Of a stretch of 64,000 nucleotides of DNA, positions 8,919 to 16,786 are shown in pieces. The stretch's first letter is position 1. Every line of letters starts with the position of its first letter. Source of the DNA: Candidatus Paceibacterota bacterium (GTDB taxonomy: Bacteria; Verrucomicrobiota; Verrucomicrobiia; Limisphaerales; UBA8199); contig DAOTCE010000011.1 of the NCBI GenBank assembly GCA_035452965.1, forward strand, positions 62,001-126,000. Direction: 5' to 3'. The translations under genes were made by a program, and so were the position numbers. The notes under the pieces were generated by a model. That model ran no database searches, was not told the origin of the DNA, and saw nothing but the letters and a program-made list of their open reading frames with translations.

Positions 8919-10061
8919 ATGAGAAACCTTCGTTCCCTACTCACCGTGATTCCTGTTGCAGTCGCGTGCTGCCTTGCGAACTCCAATGCCGCGGATGGCG
9001 AGTTCAGCGGCCTCGATTCCAGCCTTGGCAACCTCTACCGCCTCTCCAAGGCCCAATCACGTTCCATCAGCCCGGAAAACTTCACGGGAGAGAAGGGCAA
9101 GGCCGGCATGGCCACCGAAGGCACCGGCAAAGGCGCGGCGCGCGACCTGGGGCAGGGCTGGAAGGTCTCCCCGTCAGTCCGCATCAAGGCCAAGACCACC
9201 TTCACCCTGGGCGAAATCAAAGGCCCCGGCTGCATCCAGCAGATCTGGATGACGCCCACCGGCAATTGGCGGCGGTCCATCATCCGATTTTACTGGGACG
9301 GCGAGGACCACCCTTCGGTCGAGTGCCCTGTGGGCGATTTCTTCGCCTGCGGCTGGGGCAAGTATTGCCAGATCAACTCCCTGGCGGTGTGTGTCAACCC
9401 CGGCAGCGCCTTCAACTGCTACTGGCAGATGCCCTTCCGCAAGAAGGCCCGCATCACCATGGAAAACACGGACGACAAGGATATGGTCCTCTACTACCAG
9501 GTCAACTACACGCTGGCCAACGTGCCCAAGGACGCCGCCTACTTCCATGCGCAGTTCCGCCGCGAAACGCCGCTCAAGCAAAAGGGCCTCTACACCATCC
9601 TGGAGGGCGTTGAAGGCCAGGGCCAGTACGTTGGCACCTACCTCGCCTGGGAGGTCCACAGCCCTGGCTGGTGGGGCGAGGGCGAGATCAAGTTCTTCAT
9701 GGATGGCGACAAGAAGTTCCCGACTATTTGCGGCACCGGCACGGAGGATTATTTCTGCGGCTCCTATAACTTCGAAAACCGCGAGACAAAGAAATACCAG
9801 GTATTCTCGACCCCCTACACCGGCCTCGCCCAGGTCCTCCCGCCGGACAAGGCCTACGAAGTGGGCCAGCAGTTCGGCCTCTACCGCTGGCACATCCCCG
9901 ACCCGGTGCGCTTTGAAAAGGACCTCAAGGTCACCATCCAGGCGCTGGGCTGGCAGGAGGGCGGCCGCTATCTCCAGTTGGAGGACAATATCGCCTCCGT
10001 TGCTTATTGGTACCAGGACGAACCTCACGCGCGGTTCCCGCAACTCCCGGCAGGACTGTAA
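8919..10061 (+). CDS. Exported DUF2961 / GH172-family protein
   Basis: The 380-aa protein starts with a Sec signal peptide (MRNLRSLLTVIPVAVACCLA) and carries the DUF2961 signature, including the ICGTGTEDYFCGSYNFE segment with the conserved glutamate at about residue 276. DUF2961 is the GH172 family, whose characterised members act on fructofuranosides and arabinofuranosides. It is probably a periplasmic or surface glycosidase. I chose the ATG at 8919 because the signal peptide begins there. The next gene, a Tat-exported sugar isomerase-like protein, lies 108 bp downstream on the same strand. Confidence 0.83.
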   Translation: MRNLRSLLTVIPVAVACCLANSNAADGEFSGLDSSLGNLYRLSKAQSRSISPENFTGEKGKAGMATEGTGKGAARDLGQGWKVSPSVRIKAKTTFTLGEIKGPGCIQQIWMTPTGNWRRSIIRFYWDGEDHPSVECPVGDFFACGWGKYCQINSLAVCVNPGSAFNCYWQMPFRKKARITMENTDDKDMVLYYQVNYTLANVPKDAAYFHAQFRRETPLKQKGLYTILEGVEGQGQYVGTYLAWEVHSPGWWGEGEIKFFMDGDKKFPTICGTGTEDYFCGSYNFENRETKKYQVFSTPYTGLAQVLPPDKAYEVGQQFGLYRWHIPDPVRFEKDLKVTIQALGWQEGGRYLQLEDNIASVAYWYQDEPHARFPQLPAGL

Positions 10062-10169
10062 GATCGCTGTTACTGTGGTGTTGGATTTCCGCACCGCTGC
10101 GAAACCAGCCAACACCACATGCTGCAACTATCGCCTGAACGCTCCACAATCTCTATAGACCAAGTTGTT

Positions 10170-11141
10170 ATGCACACCTCGACTTTACTTTCGCGACGTC
10201 ACTTCATGAAAACCACCGGCCTCGCCCTGTCGGCCGCGCTGCTTCCCACCGCCGACCCGCTGCTGGCCGCGGGAAAGAAGAAATGGCCGGTCGGCTGCCG
10301 CGATGCCCACCTCAAAGCCGCCGGCATGCCCGACAGTTGGTCCTGCATGAAAGCTCTCGGCGCGAAATGCGCCGAGGTCAACGTCGGACTGGATCTCACC
10401 TGCGGCAGCTTGTTCCATCCGCAGCGCAACTACACCCTGGCCACCCCCGACGGCATCCAAATGCTTAAGGAAGACCTTGCCGCCAGCGGCTGCCGCATCA
10501 GCGCCTTTATGATGGCCAACCGCTTCGACGAGCGACTCGAAGAGGAATTGGATTGCGCCCGCCGCCTCGTCCCAGCCGCCCAACAGCTCGGCGTCAACGT
10601 CATTCGCATTGACGTCGTGCCCCGCAAGCTCGACGGCGACCAGTTCCTGCCCTTCGCCGTGGGCGCCTGCAAACGCCTCTGCGCCATCGCCGAAGATACG
10701 CCCATCCGCTACGGCATCGAGAACCACGGCAAGATCACCAACGACCCGCGCTTTCTGGACCGCCTCTTCGACGGCGTCGGCTCCGACAAGCTTGGCCTGA
10801 CCCTCGACTGCGCCAACTTCTACTGGTGGGGCCATCCGGTGGAGGACCTCTATCCCATCTACAAGCAGTTCGCCCCGCGCGCCTTCCACACCCACTGCAA
10901 AAGCATCCGCTACCCCGCCGACAAGAGGAATGTGCGGCGTGAAATGGGCTGGGAATACGGCAAATACTGCTGCCCCATCTACGAAGGCGACCTGGACTTC
11001 AAACGCATCGTCAAGATCCTCCGCCGGGCCAATTACCAGGGCGACCTCTGCATCGAGAACGAGTCCCTCGGCAGATTCCCGGAGAACCAGCGCGCCGATG
11101 TCCTGCGCAAGGAAATCGCGATGCTCAAAAAGCTGGCGTAG
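10170..11141 (+). CDS. Tat-exported sugar phosphate isomerase/epimerase-like TIM-barrel protein
   Basis: The 323-aa protein begins with a twin-arginine signal (SRRHFMKTTGLALSAALLPT), then an AP-endonuclease-2/xylose-isomerase-like barrel. Metal-ligand candidates occur at the expected strand ends: the glutamate in GIENHG, the aspartate in LDCANFYWWG, the histidines in FHTHCKS and the glutamate in CIENES. Such exported members are common in Planctomycetes and Verrucomicrobia with unknown substrates. The ATG at 10170 is the start that gives an intact signal peptide. It follows the GH172-family gene and may process the same sugar. Confidence 0.8.
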   Translation: MHTSTLLSRRHFMKTTGLALSAALLPTADPLLAAGKKKWPVGCRDAHLKAAGMPDSWSCMKALGAKCAEVNVGLDLTCGSLFHPQRNYTLATPDGIQMLKEDLAASGCRISAFMMANRFDERLEEELDCARRLVPAAQQLGVNVIRIDVVPRKLDGDQFLPFAVGACKRLCAIAEDTPIRYGIENHGKITNDPRFLDRLFDGVGSDKLGLTLDCANFYWWGHPVEDLYPIYKQFAPRAFHTHCKSIRYPADKRNVRREMGWEYGKYCCPIYEGDLDFKRIVKILRRANYQGDLCIENESLGRFPENQRADVLRKEIAMLKKLA

Positions 11142-11289
11142 CCCGGACAACCCGAGCGTAATCGGCGGCGGCCCGACACGGACGGCCACGCCTGGGCGGC
11201 AAATCGCGGCCCCCCCCCCCGCCGCCGTTCCAGCGCGGCTTGCCGCAGCGCACTCCGCAATTGAAAAACGGCCCGACTTCAGCCACAAT

Positions 11290-11544
11290 ATGAGCGTGAA
11301 ATCAAAACGCGTCCGGCTTTTCGTCAAACCCTACTGCGGGTGGTGCCACAAAGCCGAACGCTGGCTCGACGAAAAGGGAGTGGACTACGAGCGGGTGGAT
11401 GTGATTGCCGATGAGGCCGCTTACGACGAGATGATCCAGCTCTCCGGACAGGACCTGGCGCCGGTATTAGACGTGGGCGGCAAGATCCTGGCCGATTTCG
11501 GCCCCGACCAATTGGCCGCCTTCTGGAAGAAGCTGGAGCATTAG
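11290..11544 (+). CDS. Glutaredoxin-like thiol-disulfide protein
   Basis: This 84-aa protein has the thioredoxin-fold active site CGWC (in VKPYCGWCHKAERWLDEKG) and the cis-proline region DLAPVLDVGG. It resembles short glutaredoxin/NrdH-like proteins that reduce disulfides or handle glutathione or Fe-S cargo. The ATG at 11290 gives the usual small-protein length; the frame extends far upstream but runs antisense-like through the preceding gene. Its TAG is directly followed by the ATG of lipA with no gap, so the two are probably translated from one mRNA. LipA needs Fe-S clusters, so the pairing may be functional. Confidence 0.82.
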   Translation: MSVKSKRVRLFVKPYCGWCHKAERWLDEKGVDYERVDVIADEAAYDEMIQLSGQDLAPVLDVGGKILADFGPDQLAAFWKKLEH

Positions 11545-12465
11545 ATGCCCGGATTGACGCCCGCCGCAACCACGCCACGCCCGCGACTTCCAAAGTGGCT
11601 GCGCACACGCCTGCCCACCACCGACAGCTTTGCCCACACCCGCGCCCTGCTGGAAGAACTCAAGCTCCACACCGTCTGCCAGAGCGCCGCCTGCCCGAAC
11701 CACTGGGAATGCTGGAGCAAAGGCACCGCCACCTTCATGATCGGCGGCAACCGCTGCACCCGGGCCTGTGGTTTCTGCGCCGTCACCACCGCCAAACCCT
11801 TCGCCCTGGATGCCGACGAGCCGTCCCGCGTAGCCGTGGCCACCCAACGCCTGAAACTCAGGCACGTTGTCATTACCGCGGTGGCGCGCGACGATCTCCC
11901 GGACGGCGGCGCGGACCATTTCCGGCGCACGATCGAGGCGGTGCGCGCGCTAAACCCGCGCGCAATTGTCGAGGTGCTCACCCCGGACTTCAACGCGCGC
12001 GCGGCGGCCATTGACGCCGTGCTGGCCGCCCGCCCGCACATCTTCAATCACAACCTCGAAACCGTGCGCCGGCTCACGCCAACGGTCCGTTCGCGGGCGA
12101 CCTACGACCGTTCGCTCAGCGTCCTGCAGCAGGTGAAGGAAAAGACCGGCGGAACCCTCTACACCAAGTCCGGTCTTATGCTGGGTTTGGGCGAGACGGA
12201 GGAAGAACTGTTCACCGCCCTGGGGGATTTGCGGCGTGTTGGCTGCGACCTGCTGACGCTTGGCCAGTACCTCCAGCCAACGCTCAATAACCTGCCGGTG
12301 GTGCGGTTCATAACGCCGGAGAAGTTCGCCGAATACGGCTCGCGCGCCCGGCAAATGGGTTTCCTCCACGTCGCCAGCGCGCCGATGGTGCGCAGTTCCT
12401 ACCACGCGGATGAGGTCAGCCTGCCGCTGCCAACCGACGCTTCCACGTCGTCGGCGCTACTGTAA
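11545..12465 (+). CDS. lipA: Lipoyl synthase
   Basis: The 306-aa radical-SAM enzyme inserts sulfur at C6 and C8 of protein-bound octanoyl groups. Both clusters are visible: the auxiliary cluster motif C-x4-C-x5-C at C45, C50 and C56, and the radical-SAM motif C-x3-C-x2-C at C71, C75 and C78. The C-terminal RSSYHADE motif, whose serine ligates the auxiliary cluster, is present. The start abuts the stop of the glutaredoxin-like gene. No lipB or lipoylated subunit gene is adjacent. It overlaps the next gene on the opposite strand by 9 bp at the 3' end. Confidence 0.96.
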   Translation: MPGLTPAATTPRPRLPKWLRTRLPTTDSFAHTRALLEELKLHTVCQSAACPNHWECWSKGTATFMIGGNRCTRACGFCAVTTAKPFALDADEPSRVAVATQRLKLRHVVITAVARDDLPDGGADHFRRTIEAVRALNPRAIVEVLTPDFNARAAAIDAVLAARPHIFNHNLETVRRLTPTVRSRATYDRSLSVLQQVKEKTGGTLYTKSGLMLGLGETEEELFTALGDLRRVGCDLLTLGQYLQPTLNNLPVVRFITPEKFAEYGSRARQMGFLHVASAPMVRSSYHADEVSLPLPTDASTSSALL

Positions 12466-13074
12466 CTCCTTGGTGCGGAGGAAGATCCTCACGCCCCAGA
12501 CGACCACTGCGATCAGCAGCGCCAGCGCAAGCAGCGTCACTACCGTCTTCAACGTTCGCGCCTGCCGAAAGACCTCGCTGGTCCGCTGCTTCTCGGACTG
12601 CATGAACAGGGCGAACTCCTTGTCGAGGGAGAGAACCGTTTCCACATCGTCTCGCAGCTTCAAGGTGAGCCAGGGAGACGACGGCCCACGCCATGCGGCT
12701 GGCAGCTTCTCCAGCGCCTCCGCATCCGCCCGGGCCAGGCCGCAGTGATTCCAAAACGGGGCCTGCTCTTGCGTCCAGACACGCAGCAGCCCATGGTTGG
12801 TTGCCACGGAATGCACCCGGTCCCACAGCATTGGCCGCAGTTGCTCAGCCAGGGCAAAGTCGGCGAAGGCCTCGCTGTGAATGAGGCCCTGGCGCTCGGC
12901 GATCTGCAGGCCCAGCGTGCCGAGCACCTTGCCGTCCGCGTCCTCGGCCACCTGGAACTCGGTCACCCGCCGGCCCAGGTCTCCGGATGGGTAGTGCATG
13001 GACTTCCAAAGGACCGTCAACTGGCCAATGTCATCCAGCGTCGCGCGCCGCACGCGGTAGTTCAACGAACTCAC
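12457..13074 (-). CDS. GNAT-like N-acetyltransferase domain with C-terminal transmembrane helix
   Basis: The 205-aa product begins VRRATLDDIGQLTVLWKSM, a GNAT-style N-terminus, followed by beta-rich segments (GKVLGTLGLQIAERQGLIHS) and a region resembling the acetyl-CoA-binding half (LRPMLWDRVHSVATNHGLLRVWT). The C-terminus has a single membrane helix (about residues 176-196) and a basic tail, which is unusual for GNAT enzymes. The canonical Q/R-x-x-G-x-G/A pyrophosphate loop is not clear, so catalysis is uncertain. The start codon is GTG at 13074. Its last 9 bp overlap the end of lipA on the other strand. Confidence 0.65.
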   Translation of the reverse strand: MSSLNYRVRRATLDDIGQLTVLWKSMHYPSGDLGRRVTEFQVAEDADGKVLGTLGLQIAERQGLIHSEAFADFALAEQLRPMLWDRVHSVATNHGLLRVWTQEQAPFWNHCGLARADAEALEKLPAAWRGPSSPWLTLKLRDDVETVLSLDKEFALFMQSEKQRTSEVFRQARTLKTVVTLLALALLIAVVVWGVRIFLRTKELQ

Positions 13075-13124
13075 GCCGTCGAGTCTATGAATCAGACGGC
13101 TGCCTTCAATGCCGAAAAACTGGC

Positions 13125-13769
13125 CTAACGCGCCTGGCTGGCGGCATTAACAAAGGCCGTGGCCCGGCGGGTCAGTTCCGGCCAGTCCGCTCCTTGCAGG
13201 ATTCTGGTGGAGACCAGCGCCGAACCGACGCCCAGCGCGGCGCATCCGGCCTTCAGGAACTCGGCGACGTTCTGCACGTCCACCCCGCCCGTGGGCACGA
13301 TGCGCAGATGCGGCAGCGGCGCGCGGAGGGCTTTGATGTAGCCCGGGCCCAAGGTGTCTGCCGGGAAGATTTTGATGAAATCCGCGCCCGCCTCGTGGGC
13401 CAATTGCGCTTCGGTGGGCGTGTAAGCGCCGATCATGATGGGGCAGCCGCCCGCGTGAGCTGCGGGCACCAACTCCGTTCGACAAATGGGCGTGACCACA
13501 AACTCCGCGCCCGCCGCAATCGCCGCCCGGCACGTATCCACGTCCAGCACGGTGCCTACCCCCACCACGGCCCGCTCCCCTGCCCTCGCGCGCGCCTCGC
13601 GGATCGCCGCGAGCGCGTTGGGCGTGGTCATGGTGATTTCGATGGCCTTAACGCCGCCCGCCAAGAGGGCCTCCACTAGCGGCGACACTTGCGCCGACTC
13701 CTTAGCGCGCACGATGGCAATGATGCCGGGATTGGTGAGCAACGAAATAATCTCTGGTCTGGCTTGCAT
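13125..13769 (-). CDS. eda: 2-dehydro-3-deoxy-phosphogluconate (KDPG) aldolase
   Basis: The 214-aa protein is a class I aldolase of the KDPG/KHG family. The conserved GGVKAIEITMTTPNA segment with the catalytic glutamate, GVGTVLD, and the Schiff-base lysine in FIKIFPADTLGPGYIKAL are all present, as is the phosphate-binding PTGGV. It cleaves KDPG to pyruvate and glyceraldehyde-3-phosphate in the Entner-Doudoroff or a uronate pathway. It is the downstream gene of a minus-strand run with glcD and glcF, only 10 bp from the glcF stop. Its aldehyde and 2-oxoacid substrates fit a 2-hydroxyacid or sugar-acid catabolic context. Confidence 0.92.
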   Translation of the reverse strand: MQARPEIISLLTNPGIIAIVRAKESAQVSPLVEALLAGGVKAIEITMTTPNALAAIREARARAGERAVVGVGTVLDVDTCRAAIAAGAEFVVTPICRTELVPAAHAGGCPIMIGAYTPTEAQLAHEAGADFIKIFPADTLGPGYIKALRAPLPHLRIVPTGGVDVQNVAEFLKAGCAALGVGSALVSTRILQGADWPELTRRATAFVNAASQAR

Positions 13770-13779
13770 CGTCTTTAGG

Positions 13780-15075
13780 TTATCGGCGGTAGGCTTCGGC
13801 GAGCAGCGTCACCGGGTGCACGACACGCACCTGCAACCCTTTCTGCTTCACACCGTTGATGAGCTGGAGGAGGCAGCCTGAGTTGCCGTTGGCCACGATG
13901 GCGGCGCCCGTGGACTGGATATGCTTAAGCTTGCGGTCCAGGAGCTGGTTGGCCATCTCCGGCTGCACGATGTTGTAGATGCCGGCGCTGCCGCAGCACC
14001 ACGTGCTCTCCGGCAACTCAACCAGCTTCAGATTCGGGATCACGCCCAGCAACTGGCGCGGCTGAGCGGTAACCTTCTGACCGTGCGCCAGGTGACAGGA
14101 CTCGTGGTAGGTTACCACCTGCGGTGGAGCCTGGCGGGCGGGCGGCTGGATGCCGATCTCCATGAGCCACTCGTGGATGTCCTTGACCTTCTTGTCCCAC
14201 AAGATCGCCCGGTCGCGGTAAGACGGGTCGTCAGCGAGCAGCTTGTGGTAGTGCTTCATGTGGGACCCGCAGCCGCCGGCATTGCTGATAATCGCGTCGA
14301 ATTGCTCCGGCGGGAACTGTTGGATTTGCTTGCGCGCGAGCTCCTGGGCCATGCCCCACTCGCCGTTATGGGCGTGCAACGAGCCGCAGCAGAGCTGCCT
14401 GGGCGGCGTGACCACCTCGCAGCCGTTGTGTGCGAGCACCTCCACCGTGTCCCGGTTGATGTCGCTGAAGATCAGGTCCTGGGCGCAGCCGGTGAGCATG
14501 GCCACGCGATACTTCTTCCGGCCGACGGCGGGGGTCAGCGGGGCAATCAAATCGGCGGAGAACCTGGGCTGGATGTCTGGAGTGAAGGCCTCCAATTCGC
14601 GCAGGCGCCTGGGCAGAAGCCTCAACGCCCCGCTGCGGCGCACGAGCGTTTGCAGCCCAAGCTGTTGGTAGAGCCGCAGCACCCGGCCCACCAGCCGCAA
14701 GTGGCCCAGGTCCATGAACAGCCAGCGAATGGCGAAGGCGCGGATGAGGTTGCGCCTGGGCGACTTGAGCACGCCGCTGCACTCGGCTTCCGCGCGGGCA
14801 TGCTCGAACAACTCGGCATAGTTGACGCCCGCCGGGCACGCCGTCATGCAGGCCAGGCAGCCGAGACAGAAGTACATCTCGTCAGCGAAAGTGCGGGTAA
14901 CGTCCAGCCGCCCATCGGCAATCGCGCGCATGAGCGAGATGCGCCCGCGCGGGCTGTGGCGCTCGATCTTGGTCGCGTCGTAGGTCGGGCACGTGGCCAG
15001 ACATAGACCGCAGTGCATGCATTGCTGCACGACTGAATAATCGAGGCCCTTGAGATGAGAGAAGGGGGCAATCAT
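13780..15075 (-). CDS. glcF: Glycolate oxidase iron-sulfur subunit
   Basis: The 431-aa protein has two 4Fe-4S motifs near the N-terminus (CMHCGLCLATCP and CLGCLACMTACP) and two CCG domains, recognisable from LCCGSLHAHNG and WCCGSAGIYN. It is the electron-transfer partner of GlcD in oxidation of glycolate or D-lactate to the 2-oxoacid, feeding quinones. I chose the ATG at 15075 because a longer in-frame start at 15129 adds 18 arginine-rich residues with no family match. It lies between glcD upstream and eda downstream on the minus strand. GlcE is not seen in the window. Confidence 0.92.
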   Translation of the reverse strand: MIAPFSHLKGLDYSVVQQCMHCGLCLATCPTYDATKIERHSPRGRISLMRAIADGRLDVTRTFADEMYFCLGCLACMTACPAGVNYAELFEHARAEAECSGVLKSPRRNLIRAFAIRWLFMDLGHLRLVGRVLRLYQQLGLQTLVRRSGALRLLPRRLRELEAFTPDIQPRFSADLIAPLTPAVGRKKYRVAMLTGCAQDLIFSDINRDTVEVLAHNGCEVVTPPRQLCCGSLHAHNGEWGMAQELARKQIQQFPPEQFDAIISNAGGCGSHMKHYHKLLADDPSYRDRAILWDKKVKDIHEWLMEIGIQPPARQAPPQVVTYHESCHLAHGQKVTAQPRQLLGVIPNLKLVELPESTWCCGSAGIYNIVQPEMANQLLDRKLKHIQSTGAAIVANGNSGCLLQLINGVKQKGLQVRVVHPVTLLAEAYRR

Positions 15076-15138
15076 TCGCGCCAGCCTCCTGGAGTGCGCC
15101 CGTCCTCTGCCGCTTTGGATGCGGCACACAACGGAAAA

Positions 15139-15154
15139 CGGCAGCCGGCTGCCG
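15139..15154. repeat. 16-bp perfect palindrome between glcD and glcF
   Basis: CGGCAGCCGGCTGCCG is a perfect palindrome in the 117-bp gap between the two glycolate oxidase genes. The gap has no coding frame. It may be a member of the short palindromic repeats seen elsewhere in the window, although the core sequence differs, or a simple mRNA hairpin. Confidence 0.5.
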
Positions 15155-15192
15155 CGCTCCGGTACTCTGCGGGGAGAAGCGTGGCAGGCATG

Positions 15193-16575
15193 TCAGTCGA
15201 ACATCTTTCCCGGGTTCAGAATGCCCTTCGGATCCAAGGCGCGCCGCAGCTCGCGCATCACCCGCATTTGGGCGTCGCCGGCGAACTTCGGCAGGAATGA
15301 CTTCTTGGACACGCCGATGCCATGCTCACCGGTGATGGTGCCCCCCAGCCGAATCGCCTCCGTGAAGATCTCTTTGAATGCCTCTTCCACGCGGTGCATT
15401 TCGTCGCGGTTGCGCTCGTCAGTGAGGAAAGTTGGATGCAGGTTGCCGTCGCCCATGTGCCCGAAGGTTCCGATGCGCAGCTTGTGCTTGTCGGCGACCG
15501 TGGCGACGAACCGAATCATCCTGGCCAGCTCGCTGCGCGGCACAGTGGCGTCCTCGAGAATCGTCGTGGGTGCGACGCGGGCCAGGGCCGAAAAGGCGCT
15601 ACGCCGCGCAGTGGCCAGCTTCGTCGCCTCAGCATCGTCCCTGGCGACGCGGACTTCAACCGCCCCGTTCTTCCGGGCAATGCTTTCCATCTTCGCGGCT
15701 TCTTCGGCCACGGGGCCCGGGTGCCCGTCGGTTTCCATGAGCAGGAGCGCCTCGCAGTCGAGCGGCAGGCCGACCTTGGCAAAGTCTTCAACGCAATGGA
15801 TGGTGGTGCGGTCGAGAAACTCCAGCGTGCAGGGGATGACCTGCGCCGCGATAATGTCCGAAACGGTCTGGGCGGCCTGGTCCATCCGGGCGAACGTGGC
15901 GACCAGCGTCTTCTTGGCAGCGGGCTTGGGGATGAGCTTCAGGAGCACCTTGGTGATGATGCCGAGCGTGCCTTCCGAGCCGATGAACAGGTCGCGCAAC
16001 GAATAACCGGCCACATCCTTGACGCATTTGTTCCCGGTCCAAAGCACCTCGCCGTCCGGCAGCACAACCTCCAGCCCCATGACGTAGTTGCGGGTGACGC
16101 CGTACTTGAGGCCGCGCAATCCGCCGGAGTTCTCGGCCACATTGCCACCGATGGTGGAGATCTTCATCGAGCCCGGGTCGGGCGGGTAAAACAGGCCGGC
16201 GGCGTCCGCGGCGTTGGCGATCGCCTGCGTGGTGGCGCCAGCCTCCACCTGCAGGGTCAGGTTGGCGCGGTCCAAATCCAGAATCCTGTCCATCTTGGCC
16301 AGGCAAAGGACGATGCAATCCGCGCTGGGGAGGCTGCCGCCGCTCAGGCCCGTGCCCGAACCGCGTGTTACGACTGCGGTTCCTGCCTGCGTGGCCAGTT
16401 TCAATACGCCGACAACCTGCTCCGTGGTCCTGGCAAACACGACACATCCCGGCATCTGTTGCAGCGCGGCGGTGCCATCAAATGAATACGGGATCAGGTC
16501 TTCCTTTTCCGTCAGGAGATTGTCCGCGCCCAGCAGGCTGCGCAGGTCGGAGAGTGTATTTGGCCCGATTGACAT
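15193..16575 (-). CDS. glcD: Glycolate oxidase FAD-linked subunit
   Basis: The 460-aa product is a VAO-family flavoprotein. The FAD-binding segment is clear (VVTRGSGTGLSGGSLPSADC, PPDPGSMKISTIGGNVAENS, GLRGLKYGVTRNYVMGLE), and the C-terminal cap ends with FGHMGDGNLHP and GEHGIGVSKK, both typical of GlcD. It oxidises glycolate or D-lactate and passes electrons to GlcF. The ATG at 16575 matches the usual start; an upstream in-frame start at 16620 is less likely. It is the first gene of the minus-strand glcD-glcF-eda run. Confidence 0.94.
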   Translation of the reverse strand: MSIGPNTLSDLRSLLGADNLLTEKEDLIPYSFDGTAALQQMPGCVVFARTTEQVVGVLKLATQAGTAVVTRGSGTGLSGGSLPSADCIVLCLAKMDRILDLDRANLTLQVEAGATTQAIANAADAAGLFYPPDPGSMKISTIGGNVAENSGGLRGLKYGVTRNYVMGLEVVLPDGEVLWTGNKCVKDVAGYSLRDLFIGSEGTLGIITKVLLKLIPKPAAKKTLVATFARMDQAAQTVSDIIAAQVIPCTLEFLDRTTIHCVEDFAKVGLPLDCEALLLMETDGHPGPVAEEAAKMESIARKNGAVEVRVARDDAEATKLATARRSAFSALARVAPTTILEDATVPRSELARMIRFVATVADKHKLRIGTFGHMGDGNLHPTFLTDERNRDEMHRVEEAFKEIFTEAIRLGGTITGEHGIGVSKKSFLPKFAGDAQMRVMRELRRALDPKGILNPGKMFD

Positions 16576-16786
16576 AAAAGTTCGCCAGTGCAGGATGTTC
16601 GAGCAGGACGGTGGGGTCAAGAAAAGGAGCGGCGCACCCGCAGGATTACGCCAGCCGCACCATCACTCAAGAACGCGGCCTTCTGGCAGCCAAAGAGGTC
16701 TTGAATCGTCGCCTCCTGCCATTTCTGCCGCTTCTGCCAAACCGCATTGCCTTCTGCGGGAGAATGCATTATCACAGCCCAGCATC

